A stretch of DNA of 64,000 nt from Helicobacter sp. 'house sparrow 1' (lineage in GTDB: Bacteria; Campylobacterota; Campylobacteria; Campylobacterales; Helicobacteraceae). Of this stretch, positions 18,806 through 27,189 are shown one piece after another. Under the pieces are notes generated by a model. It saw nothing but the letters and a program-made list of their open reading frames with translations. It was not told where the DNA came from and ran no database searches. Within the stretch, counting starts at the first letter, position 1. The number at the start of each line of letters is the position of its first letter. The translations under genes and the position numbers were made by a program. The stretch lies in assembly GCF_900199585.1 (NCBI RefSeq), contig NZ_FZQY01000004.1, positions 372,001 to 436,000 of the forward strand. Direction: 5' to 3'.

Positions 18806-19860
18806 TGCATTTATTATCTGCTTTTTTGATTCTTTCGTTCTTGGTATTTTTTCACGAATTGGGGCATTTTCTCATAGCAAGAGTGTTTGGAGTTCGTGTT
18901 GAGGTATTTAGTATTGGTTTTGGGACTAAAATTTTAAGTAAAAAAATTGGAAATACTCTATATGCCTTATCACTAATTCCCCTAGGGGGTTATGTTAAGC
19001 TTAAGGGACAGAATGATTTAGATACAAGGAGGGAGCAAAGTGAAGATAATGATAGCTATAGCACTAAGCCTCCTTTTGTTAAGATTCTAATTTTGTTTGC
19101 AGGGCCTTTATTTAATTTTATTCTTGCATTTATTTTATTTGTTTGTGTAGCAAAAATTGGGTTTAACACATATTTACCTATTATTGGAGAAGTAAAAAAA
19201 GATATGCCTGCATTTGAGGCAGGAATTTTAAAAGGAGATAGAGTAATTGAGGCTAATTCTAAAAAAATAAATACTTGGAATGACTTAAGTCAGATGGTAT
19301 CAAAAGGGGAATTGCTTCATCTTAAGATTCTCCGTGATGACAGAATATTGGAGTTTGATATTTTGCCAAGTATGCAAGAGAGCGTTAATATTTTTAATGA
19401 GAAGATTAATAAGGGCTTAATTGGGATTCTCCCAAAAAATGAAATAGGAATTGTTAGGTTCGATTTTTTAGACTCTCTAATTTATGGTTATGAGCAAGTT
19501 TTCCAATCCAGCAAAATGATTTTATTGGGGGTACAAAAATTAATTGTTGGCATTGTTCCTCTCAAGGAGGTGGGTGGTCCCATAATGATAGTAGATAGGA
19601 TTGCCCAAGCAAGTCAAGAGGGGTTTGTATTATTGTTGTTGTGGGTGGGACTTATTTCTGTCAATCTTGGCATCTTAAACTTGTTCCCTATTCCAGCGTT
19701 GGATGGAGGACAAATAATTTTTAATCTTTATGAAATGATTACAAGAAAAAAGATTGGTGAAAAGATGAAGTATTATCTTACCTTGACAGGATGGCTTATT
19801 TTGCTTTCACTCATGTTTTTGGGACTAAGAAATGATATTATGAGGTTAATAAACCCTTGA
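18805..19860 (+). CDS. rseP: Site-2 protease RseP (M50)
   Basis: This 351-residue membrane metalloprotease has the zinc motif HELGH at residues 17-21 in its first membrane helix, a periplasmic PDZ domain (about 115-200) and the second zinc ligand motif NLFPIPALDGGQ. It cuts membrane-embedded substrates such as anti-sigma factors and signal-peptide remnants. A GTG start overlaps the last base of pgsA. It is part of the pgsA-rseP-xseA run. Confidence 0.94.
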   Translation: MHLLSAFLILSFLVFFHELGHFLIARVFGVRVEVFSIGFGTKILSKKIGNTLYALSLIPLGGYVKLKGQNDLDTRREQSEDNDSYSTKPPFVKILILFAGPLFNFILAFILFVCVAKIGFNTYLPIIGEVKKDMPAFEAGILKGDRVIEANSKKINTWNDLSQMVSKGELLHLKILRDDRILEFDILPSMQESVNIFNEKINKGLIGILPKNEIGIVRFDFLDSLIYGYEQVFQSSKMILLGVQKLIVGIVPLKEVGGPIMIVDRIAQASQEGFVLLLLWVGLISVNLGILNLFPIPALDGGQIIFNLYEMITRKKIGEKMKYYLTLTGWLILLSLMFLGLRNDIMRLINP

Positions 19861-21119
19861 AACCCCTTAGTGTTAGTATTTTAAATGCACAAATACAATC
19901 TTTGATTGAGAGTACTTTTGTTGAAGTATTGGTAGAAGGAGAGGTGAGTAATCTCACTAAACATAGTAGTGGGCATTACTATTTTAGTATTAAAGATGAG
20001 AATTCTTCTATCCGCTGTGTAATGTTTAGAGGCAATGTCTCTAAATTGAAATTTGATTTACAAAATAATCAAAAAATTTTGCTTAAAGGGGCCGTTAGCG
20101 TTTATGTCCCTAGAGGGGAATATCAGGTTGTTTGTTCTAGTATTGAGCCAAGTGGGTATGGAGATCTTCATTTTGCATTTGAACAACTAAAACAAAAGCT
20201 TCAAGAAAGAGGATTTTTTGATTCTCGATTTAAAAAACAATTACCAAAATTTCCAAAAAAAATTGCATTGATTACTTCAAAAACAGGTGCTGCATTGCAG
20301 GATATGCTCCATGTTGCACAAAGTAGATGGAATCTAGTAAAACTTGTCAATATTAATACTTTAGTACAAGGGGATGGAGCAAAAGAAAGCATTGTTCAAA
20401 GTATTAAAATAGCTGATAGTTTTTTTGGGACTAGCGAAGCATTTGATGTTATCGTTCTTGCAAGAGGAGGGGGTAGTTTAGAGGATTTGTGGGCCTTTAA
20501 TGAAGAAGTGGTTGCACAAGCTATTTTTGATGCAAATACTCCTATTGTTTCTGCCATAGGACATGAAATTGATTATGTGATTAGTGATTTTGTTGCAGAT
20601 TTGAGAGTACCCACTCCATCTGCAGCAATGGAAAAAGTTTTACCAGATAAAAACACATGGTTCTTAAACCTTGATTCAATACACAATGATCTTTTATCTC
20701 AAGTGCAGAAATTTTTTGTTCCTTTCCAAAAACAACTTCAAGATTATCTCTTTTTTCTCAATCAATATAAATTTGAAAATAAGTTTCAAAATAATAAAAA
20801 AGTGCTTGAGGAATTGCATAAAATGATTTCTTTAAAGATGGAAAATATTTTAGTAAAAAAGAATACTCAATTGCTACAGGACTATTTAGATAATGCTATC
20901 AAATCTTTTTTATTTAAAAAAGATTTGATTTATAAGGAAGCTAAAGCAAAGCTTGAGGGTAAAAATCTTGATAACTTATGTCGTAATGGGTATGCACAGA
21001 TTATCTATCAGGATAAAGTAGTGCCCTTAAATAAACTAAAGCAAAATGATCTGATTGAAATTGTTAGCACAGATACGCAAGTGGATGCAATTGTACAAAG
21101 AGTAAAAACAAACTCTTAA
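19857..21119 (+). CDS. xseA: Exodeoxyribonuclease VII large subunit
   Basis: This 420-residue protein has the N-terminal OB fold (VEVLVEGEVSNLTKHSSGHYYFSIKD) and the catalytic domain with VILARGGGSLEDLWAFN and SAIGHEIDYVISDFVADLRVPTPSAAME. With XseB it degrades single-stranded DNA. A TTG start overlaps the rseP stop. The small subunit gene xseB is not in the window. Confidence 0.96.
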   Translation: MKPLSVSILNAQIQSLIESTFVEVLVEGEVSNLTKHSSGHYYFSIKDENSSIRCVMFRGNVSKLKFDLQNNQKILLKGAVSVYVPRGEYQVVCSSIEPSGYGDLHFAFEQLKQKLQERGFFDSRFKKQLPKFPKKIALITSKTGAALQDMLHVAQSRWNLVKLVNINTLVQGDGAKESIVQSIKIADSFFGTSEAFDVIVLARGGGSLEDLWAFNEEVVAQAIFDANTPIVSAIGHEIDYVISDFVADLRVPTPSAAMEKVLPDKNTWFLNLDSIHNDLLSQVQKFFVPFQKQLQDYLFFLNQYKFENKFQNNKKVLEELHKMISLKMENILVKKNTQLLQDYLDNAIKSFLFKKDLIYKEAKAKLEGKNLDNLCRNGYAQIIYQDKVVPLNKLKQNDLIEIVSTDTQVDAIVQRVKTNS

Positions 21120-21170
21120 TCAAATCCTTTAATACCAAGTTGGGATTATTGTGCAGTCAAACTTATTGCT

Positions 21171-22004
21171 TCACCAAACCTTTAGGTCTGTTTTTGTTGT
21201 TTCATAAAGTGTTTTGGAGCTACCATCAATAGTGTATTTGACAGCAAATCCGTATTTTACCTTAGCATTTCCATTTCTTGATAAAGACACACTTTTATAA
21301 GCTTCTCTTGTGATTGGCAAACTTCCAATCCCAGAACTAGATCGTGGGGCTAAAGATTTATTGACCTCAATTTCAGAAATGAGATTTCCATTTACATAAA
21401 GTGCTACTGTTGTAATTGTAATAAAGGTATTTGTAGAATTACTTATACTGACTCCAACAGCTCCTTGACTTAGAGAAAAGGCACTGCTAGCAAGAGTTAT
21501 TTGCTTGTTCTGAACTCTCATTGCAGGGATTTGAACCTTGGAGAATACAAAACGAGCAGGAACATCACCCATATTGTTTTCAATATACATATCAGCACCA
21601 TAATTCATTAAAAGTGCAATCATTGCTTTATCATTGCGACCTACAGCATAGTGCAGGGGAGTATTACCACGAATACTATCTTTGATATTTGGTTTAGCAC
21701 CTGCTTTAAGAAGTGCTTGAGCAAACTTTTGATTCCCAAACTGTACAACTTTGTGAAGAGGAGTTTCACCATGGCATATTTTATTTACATCTGCTCCACG
21801 ATTAATTAGTAGATAAAGAATTTCTACATTATTTTTTCTAGAAGCATCATAGATTGGAGTACTGCCTCTCAAAACTGCATTGACATTTGCACCCAAATCA
21901 ATACCTTTTCTTACATCTGTGTAATTATTACTAAAGAGTAGAGAATCATATTGATTGGCAAGAACCAAATAGGGAAAAAGAAAGAAGAATAGCAATTTTT
22001 TCAT
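21171..22004 (-). CDS. Secreted ankyrin-repeat protein
   Basis: This 277-residue protein has a signal peptide (MKKLLFFFLFPYLVLA) and three to four ankyrin repeats between about residues 45 and 150 (STPIYDASRKNNVEILYLLI, ETPLHKVVQFGNQKFAQALL, NTPLHYAVGRNDKAMIALLM). The C-terminal third is a beta-rich domain of unknown type. It is likely periplasmic and mediates protein contacts. Its start overlaps the stop of the upstream HIT gene. The function is unknown. Confidence 0.8.
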   Translation of the reverse strand: MKKLLFFFLFPYLVLANQYDSLLFSNNYTDVRKGIDLGANVNAVLRGSTPIYDASRKNNVEILYLLINRGADVNKICHGETPLHKVVQFGNQKFAQALLKAGAKPNIKDSIRGNTPLHYAVGRNDKAMIALLMNYGADMYIENNMGDVPARFVFSKVQIPAMRVQNKQITLASSAFSLSQGAVGVSISNSTNTFITITTVALYVNGNLISEIEVNKSLAPRSSSGIGSLPITREAYKSVSLSRNGNAKVKYGFAVKYTIDGSSKTLYETTKTDLKVW

Positions 22005-22501
22005 ATAAAAAACTCCTTTTTGAGGTGAAGCTTAGCAAGAGTTTGTATTTTTTTGTAAATCTCATCAAAATTAGCACTATAGATTCTGTGATTCATGATA
22101 CTTGTCACAAAATTAGTATCGCCATTATATCGAGGTAGCAAATGGAGGTGCAAATGTTCTGGTATTCCAGCTCCACCCTCTTTTTTAATATTCATTCCCA
22201 TATTAATTCCTTCTGCTCCAAAATCATAAAGCATAGAAATAGCCCTTTGAGCAACCTTGTAAAGATGTAGCCAAATTTCGGATTCAAGATTTTTAGGATC
22301 ATCGGTATGATAATGGGGAATAAGAAGTATATGCCCTGTGATATAGGGGTAAAGATTCATTACACCATAACATTTTTCATCACGATAAAATACATAGTTT
22401 TTTGTATCATCTTCTGGATTTTTAGAAATACTACAAAAGACACACTCATCAGATTTTTTATGAAGATATTCATTCCTCCAAGGTGCATATATTCTTTCCA
22501 T
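22001..22501 (-). CDS. HIT-family nucleotide hydrolase or transferase
   Basis: This 166-residue protein has the histidine triad HLHLHLLPR and an N-terminal CVFC zinc-type pair in DECVFCSIS. It resembles Fhit/Ap4A-phosphorylase-like HIT proteins, which cleave dinucleoside polyphosphates or nucleotidyl esters. It sits after murF in the same direction, as HP0741 does in H. pylori. The specific substrate is not known. Confidence 0.88.
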   Translation of the reverse strand: MERIYAPWRNEYLHKKSDECVFCSISKNPEDDTKNYVFYRDEKCYGVMNLYPYITGHILLIPHYHTDDPKNLESEIWLHLYKVAQRAISMLYDFGAEGINMGMNIKKEGGAGIPEHLHLHLLPRYNGDTNFVTSIMNHRIYSANFDEIYKKIQTLAKLHLKKEFFI

Positions 22502-22510
22502 ATTATTTTC

Positions 22511-24001
22511 CTAAATAAAGTTTGGCGCATCATTTGCAAAAAGCAATAAATCACCTTTGTATGTTGAAGTAAGCAAAATATTCTCTAGCTGACTTTTATC
22601 TTTTAAAACAATTTTTTGAGGTTTATTGATATATTGTGAAAGTATTTTTGAATTAAGATCTCCCGTGATAATTACTAGATCAAAAACAGAATCTATGGTC
22701 TTGGCAAGTTGGATGTTTCGTTCATTATTACTTTCCACAAGTCCAGGTGTGATAATAACCTTTCTACCATTATGTAAGCTAGAAAGCCTAATTGCTTCTA
22801 GCATACCTTTGAGGTTTCCATTAAAGCTATCATCAAGAATAATCTTACCCCCAGCTATTATTTTTTGAAGCCTATGAGGAATGGGTTGCATAGTAGCAAC
22901 AACTTTTTGGATAGATTCTATCTTGACTCCAAGTTCATAGGCCAACATTATTGCTGCACTAAGATTAGAAATATTAAAGGTTCCTAGAATTGTTGTTTCA
23001 AACTTGTGATAAATCCCCTTAATTTCAAGCTCAAAAGATGTATTTTCTAGAGTCGATTGGATATTTTTAATATTTTTTGGATAGGTAGAAAGAAGATTTC
23101 TTGATTCTTGTGCAAGATCTTGAGGAAGCGTATTTTCTTTATAAAAGAAGGCTTTTTTTAATCTTTTACTTTTTAAAAGTTCAAATTTTGTTTCAAGAAT
23201 ATTTTGAGTATTCTTAAAGTATTCTAAATGTTGCTCACCAATCTCTCCAATAACCGCATATTGATGATTTAACAAAGTAGCAATTTCAGCGATATCTCCC
23301 TTTTGTCTTGCCCCAGCCTCTGCGATATAAATTTCTATATCTTCTTTTAAATTTGAATTAATATCACTTACAATTCCTTTTATTGTATTGATACTTCTAG
23401 GTGTGGCATAGACATTATACTTGCTAGAGAGAATCTGATTTAAAAAATTTTTTATACTTGTTTTACCAAAGCTACCTGTAATAGCAATAATCTGCAATTG
23501 CTTAAGCTTTCCTAATTTTAGTTTTGCAAGTTTATAGAAGCGATTGAATAAAATCCATTCATATAAGTTTGAGCTTAGGATACTAAAGGGTAGAGTTAAG
23601 ATAAAAGAGCAGAAAAAAAACCAAGAATGGTTAAAAAATATAAAGAGTGTTTGGTGCAGGATTAAAAATAATGTGAGAATAATAAAGAATCTAGTTACGC
23701 GCTGGGTAAAATTTAGTTTTTTATCCAATTTTAAATACCAGAGTATTAGAAATGGAACATAAAGCAAAATCAATAGGGCGCAAAAAATACCCAGAGCAAT
23801 GATGGATTTGCTAATGACAACTCCCATAAATAGTGCAAGTGGCAAAAAGAAAAAAGAAATATGCCAAGTCCACTTATGGTGTTTAGTAAATACTCTATAA
23901 AGACTATAGTTATACCACTGTAAGTTTGTTATAAGATAAAAACTCAGCGAAAAAATAAAAATCCAGCTGACAATAGATTCAAGGAGCATCAAATAGTTCA
24001 T
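22511..24001 (-). CDS. murF: UDP-MurNAc-tripeptide:D-Ala-D-Ala ligase MurF, membrane-anchored form
   Basis: This 496-residue protein has about 150 N-terminal residues that form several membrane helices instead of the usual soluble MurF N-domain. The Mur ligase ATP site GSFGKTS follows, then the substrate part (AEAGARQKGDIAEIA, EIGEQHLEYF) and the C-terminal domain (DDSFNGNLKGMLEAI). It adds D-Ala-D-Ala to the peptidoglycan precursor. From memory, similar N-terminal extensions occur in other epsilonproteobacteria. The nearby ddl gene makes its substrate. Confidence 0.92.
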   Translation of the reverse strand: MNYLMLLESIVSWIFIFSLSFYLITNLQWYNYSLYRVFTKHHKWTWHISFFFLPLALFMGVVISKSIIALGIFCALLILLYVPFLILWYLKLDKKLNFTQRVTRFFIILTLFLILHQTLFIFFNHSWFFFCSFILTLPFSILSSNLYEWILFNRFYKLAKLKLGKLKQLQIIAITGSFGKTSIKNFLNQILSSKYNVYATPRSINTIKGIVSDINSNLKEDIEIYIAEAGARQKGDIAEIATLLNHQYAVIGEIGEQHLEYFKNTQNILETKFELLKSKRLKKAFFYKENTLPQDLAQESRNLLSTYPKNIKNIQSTLENTSFELEIKGIYHKFETTILGTFNISNLSAAIMLAYELGVKIESIQKVVATMQPIPHRLQKIIAGGKIILDDSFNGNLKGMLEAIRLSSLHNGRKVIITPGLVESNNERNIQLAKTIDSVFDLVIITGDLNSKILSQYINKPQKIVLKDKSQLENILLTSTYKGDLLLFANDAPNFI

Positions 24002-24004
24002 AAA

Positions 24005-24994
24005 TTACTTCCTTAAGATAGAGAAATCTTTAAAATCTCTTCTAGAGACAACTGAAGTTTTTATATCTTCCACAATTGCATTTTGAGGACCAATTCTTAG
24101 TAAGGATATAAAAGACTCTAAAATTTCAAATTCCCCATTTGCATAAATCTCTACACTAAAATCCTCAAGATTTTCCACACTTCCCTTAATTCCAAGATCT
24201 TCTGCTTTATTTTTGACAAATTTTCTATATCCCACTCCCTGGACAACACCATATACAAGAATATGCATCGTTTGCTTCATAAAAAAACCCTTACAAAAAA
24301 GTCTATCAATCTCCCCTCCCTGTTCTAAAAAGAAGTAATGATCCCCTTTAAGTTCAAAGAATCGACTATTTTTTATAAGTTTTGAAATTTTCTTTCCAGA
24401 ATCTAAGCTTGTTGCCTTGTCATTTATACCCCAAAAGATGGTAGCCTTTTTGCTAAATTTTGCAAAAATCTCACTAAAATCTTCATCAACTACATTCTTA
24501 AAGGTTTGATACATTCCTTCATTAAGGTTGTTTGCATCTTGACTACGTAAGAAATTAGTGCCAAATTTGATAGGTAGTTTTTTGAGGAATTTTGCAAATA
24601 AGATTTTTAATTTTATTTTTAGAGGTTTGGGTTCTAAAATACCTGCAGTGCTCAGTAAAATGACATCTTTTTCTAGAAGCACTGCTACCTTGCCACCAAA
24701 ACTATGTCCAACAATTACACTTGGATAGAGTTCAAGGCTGGAGAAAAAAAATTCAAGAATTTTTGCATAGTCTTTTGTGAAGAGTGGCTTGTCATTAAAA
24801 CTCCTCCCAAAACCAGGTAAATCAATATAGAAATGATTAAAATTTCTAAAGTGTGCTTTAAAAGCAATTTGCATAATTTCTTTGTTGCTTCCCCAGCCAT
24901 GCAAAAAAACTATATTTTCACTGGCCTTATTATCAATATAATCATAGGCAATCTCAAAGTGGTTTTCTTGGTAAAAAATAGTTTTCTTTGCCAT
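24005..24994 (-). CDS. Alpha/beta-hydrolase fused to an acylphosphatase domain
   Basis: The 329-residue product joins two enzymes. Residues 1-235 form an alpha/beta hydrolase with the nucleophile elbow GHSFGG (Ser-98), a likely acid at Asp-192 and His-219. From about Met-239 (position 24280) the chain is a complete acylphosphatase, with VQGVGYRKF (catalytic Arg-257) and the Asn of GSVENL (Asn-275). The hydrolase is syntenic with HP0739 and Cj0796, between murF and ddl. No stop separates the two domains in this sequence, and an internal ATG could still produce free acylphosphatase. Substrates are unknown. Confidence 0.85.
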   Translation of the reverse strand: MAKKTIFYQENHFEIAYDYIDNKASENIVFLHGWGSNKEIMQIAFKAHFRNFNHFYIDLPGFGRSFNDKPLFTKDYAKILEFFFSSLELYPSVIVGHSFGGKVAVLLEKDVILLSTAGILEPKPLKIKLKILFAKFLKKLPIKFGTNFLRSQDANNLNEGMYQTFKNVVDEDFSEIFAKFSKKATIFWGINDKATSLDSGKKISKLIKNSRFFELKGDHYFFLEQGGEIDRLFCKGFFMKQTMHILVYGVVQGVGYRKFVKNKAEDLGIKGSVENLEDFSVEIYANGEFEILESFISLLRIGPQNAIVEDIKTSVVSRRDFKDFSILRK

Positions 24995-25013
24995 TTAAAA
25001 TCCTGTTTAAATC

Positions 25014-26045
25014 CTATTTTGCTTTTTGAATCTTTTTAATATACTGATAATCAATAGGGATGGTTTTCTTTCTAGGTAGATTTTCATAAAGCTCAGTAAT
25101 TGCTCTATTAAAGTCTTTAAAAAGGTAGTTTGCCATACTTCCTGGAATGGGATTGATTTCATTAAGAAATACTTCTCCATCTATAACAAAGAAGTCACAG
25201 CGTATTAAAGCCCCTTCAAAACAGTTTTCATAAATTTTCTTAAAGCTTTCTCTCATTTTTTCAGCAATTGCTTGTGGAATATCCGCATCTTCTGTTTTTT
25301 CATCCCTTGAAAAATCAAGATATTTATTTTCAAAATTCAAGAAATCTTTTTTCTTTGGTTCCTCGATTATAGAAAAAACAAAATCTTTGGCTTTGTATCC
25401 TGCAAGATTATATTCTTTTACGCCCTCAACAAATGGTTCAAGAATCACCTCTTTATCATACTCAAAAGCACAATCTAATGCATAGTTAAATTCTTTTAAA
25501 TCTCTAACAATATTTACGCCTATAGAGCTTCCTAATCGAGAAGGTTTGACAATAAGCGGAAGCTGAAGTGAGGTTTCTCTTTTACTTTTCTCTTCTAATA
25601 TCTCAAATGGTAACATAGGAACACCTCTAGATTGTGCAAAAAGTTTTGTGTAATGTTTGTTAAAACTCAAGACACTTGCTTCCATTCTAGGACCAATAAA
25701 TGGAATCTGATAAAAATCAAGCAAGGAGGCAATTGTTCCATCTTCTCCATCTGCCCCGTGGATAAGGTTAATAATAAGATCTATTTCTAGATATTTTTTG
25801 CTAAAGAAAGAAGTTTTAAAAAACCCCCGATTATCTACACCTAAGTGACTACATTTTATGTATTCTGTTGATGTAAAAAAACCTGCGTGCATAGCTTCTG
25901 ATTCTATTTCATAAAAATTGTGATTTTTATCTAGAAAAATAAAAGAAATATTTTTAAAATTTAAAACTTTTTTTAAGGTGATTGCACTTACGATACTTAT
26001 CTCATGTTCCCAGCTTACTCCACCAAACAAAATACCAATACGCAT
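25014..26045 (-). CDS. ddl: D-alanine-D-alanine ligase
   Basis: This 343-residue ATP-grasp enzyme makes the D-Ala-D-Ala dipeptide for peptidoglycan. Motifs include the N-terminal RIGILFGGVSWEHEIS, the ATP loop KPSRLGSSIGV and the metal-binding FLNEINPIPGSM. I chose the ATG at 26045 because AAAGGA lies just upstream; an in-frame ATG at 26060 would place that site inside the gene. Together with the MurF-like gene downstream it forms a cell-wall operon. Confidence 0.95.
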   Translation of the reverse strand: MRIGILFGGVSWEHEISIVSAITLKKVLNFKNISFIFLDKNHNFYEIESEAMHAGFFTSTEYIKCSHLGVDNRGFFKTSFFSKKYLEIDLIINLIHGADGEDGTIASLLDFYQIPFIGPRMEASVLSFNKHYTKLFAQSRGVPMLPFEILEEKSKRETSLQLPLIVKPSRLGSSIGVNIVRDLKEFNYALDCAFEYDKEVILEPFVEGVKEYNLAGYKAKDFVFSIIEEPKKKDFLNFENKYLDFSRDEKTEDADIPQAIAEKMRESFKKIYENCFEGALIRCDFFVIDGEVFLNEINPIPGSMANYLFKDFNRAITELYENLPRKKTIPIDYQYIKKIQKAK

Positions 26046-26640
26046 TACATTTCCTTTCATTAGTTTATTAACCTTCTTTTAGAATGAAAAGCTTAGCAAA
26101 AAAATGCCAAAGAATTTATGAATCAGCAGATTCTATATGGGGTTTATTTAAAATTAATTCTAATAAAATAAATCCCTCTTGTAGCTGTAATTAGGTAATT
26201 TTAATCAGTTGGGTATAAAAACAATTATTTTATAGCTATGCCATAATTCTAATTAATGGCTTAAATTTTAGCACTGACAATATCTATAAAAAGAAAGTCT
26301 AATAAGACAATGGATTTATTGCATTGAGAAGACCAAACATCTTTGCTTAATGTCTTTATACAGTCCTTAGATATAAGTGATGTCTAACCATTTATTTTAT
26401 TACTTTTTATGTAAAAATTAATAACTTGGTTAGTTCTAAAGAGATAGTATTAGGATATCTTAGTCAACTTGACAAAAAAATACAAGGTCCAAGACTTAAA
26501 TGGATTTTGGATAACAGAGGTATGGTTGATTTCTGATTTTACTTTTTAAAACTTAAAATATTAAATGTAAGTGAAGAGCTTAGATAAAAAATTAGTAAAA
26601 TGAGAGACTAATAGATATAAAGGAAATGTGAGTTAAAAGA
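26046..26640. other. Intergenic boundary of the surface-modification island
   Basis: The 595 bases between the ddl start and the first island gene hold no intact gene. A short degenerate coding remnant is listed separately, and a possible -10 box (TAAAAT at 26596-26601) lies 40 bases before the first island gene. The left part must carry the ddl promoter on the minus strand. Very low GC suggests decayed DNA at an insertion boundary. Confidence 0.6.
26402..26536 (+). pseudogene. Possible remnant of a transposase C-terminus
   Basis: A 44-codon open stretch without a start ends in a TGA at 26534-26536. It contains the segments ILGYLSQLDKKIQ-like and GPRLKWILDNRGMVDF, which resemble from memory the C-terminal end of IS1634-type transposases (pattern: L-x-x-L-x-x-x-x-Q-x-P-x-x-x-W-I). 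No inverted repeats or further transposase sequence were recognised. The similarity is weak and unverified. Confidence 0.25.
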
Positions 26641-27189
26641 ATGCAAAAAGATTTACTACAAAAAAGAGGAGCTGTTGTTTGGATATGTGGGCTTGCTGGG
26701 AGTGGAAAAAGCACTATTGCAAGAGCATTGCAGCAGATTTTTTTACAAAAAAAAGATAATGTTATTTATTTGGATGGTGATGAGTTAAGAGATATATTAG
26801 GGTACTTTAATTATGATAAGAATTCAAGGATACAAATGGCTAAAAAAAGGGCTTTAATGGCAAATTTCTTAGCCAATCAGGGTATGATTGTTCTTGTTTC
26901 TACAATTTCTCTTTTTAATGAGGTATATGACTTTAATCGTCAATTGTTTAGTAACTATAATGAAATTTTTGTGGATTGCGAACTAGAGGAATTAAAAAGA
27001 AGGGATCAAAAAGGGTTGTATTCTGGTTCTCAAAATAAAAAAATCCAAAATGTTGTTGGAATTGATATCCAATATGATTACCCAAAAGCTGATCTGATAG
27101 TGGTTAATAATACTCCTGAAGATTTGGACAATAATATTCAAACAATAATGCAATTTTTATTGCAAAAGAACAGTAGTGTTTTTAACTGA
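26641..27189 (+). CDS. CysC-like kinase, probable cytidine diphosphoramidate kinase
   Basis: This 182-residue protein resembles adenylylsulfate (APS) kinase. The P-loop GLAGSGKS is at residues 17-24 and the substrate-side DGDELRDILG at about 50-59. No sulfate-assimilation genes (cysDN) are nearby; instead the full MeOPN gene set is. In C. jejuni the CysC-like Cj1415 phosphorylates the 3'-hydroxyl of cytidine diphosphoramidate, so I infer that role here. True APS kinase activity is the alternative. The stop overlaps the next gene as TGATG. Confidence 0.82.
   Translation: MQKDLLQKRGAVVWICGLAGSGKSTIARALQQIFLQKKDNVIYLDGDELRDILGYFNYDKNSRIQMAKKRALMANFLANQGMIVLVSTISLFNEVYDFNRQLFSNYNEIFVDCELEELKRRDQKGLYSGSQNKKIQNVVGIDIQYDYPKADLIVVNNTPEDLDNNIQTIMQFLLQKNSSVFN

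Noticed and set aside
26641-27189. Sulfate assimilation (APS kinase) with CysQ at 36047 as a sulfur pathway
   Set aside because: No cysD, cysN, cysH or sulfate transporter is in the window, whereas the other phosphoramidate genes are all present. It remains the main alternative for a CysC fold.
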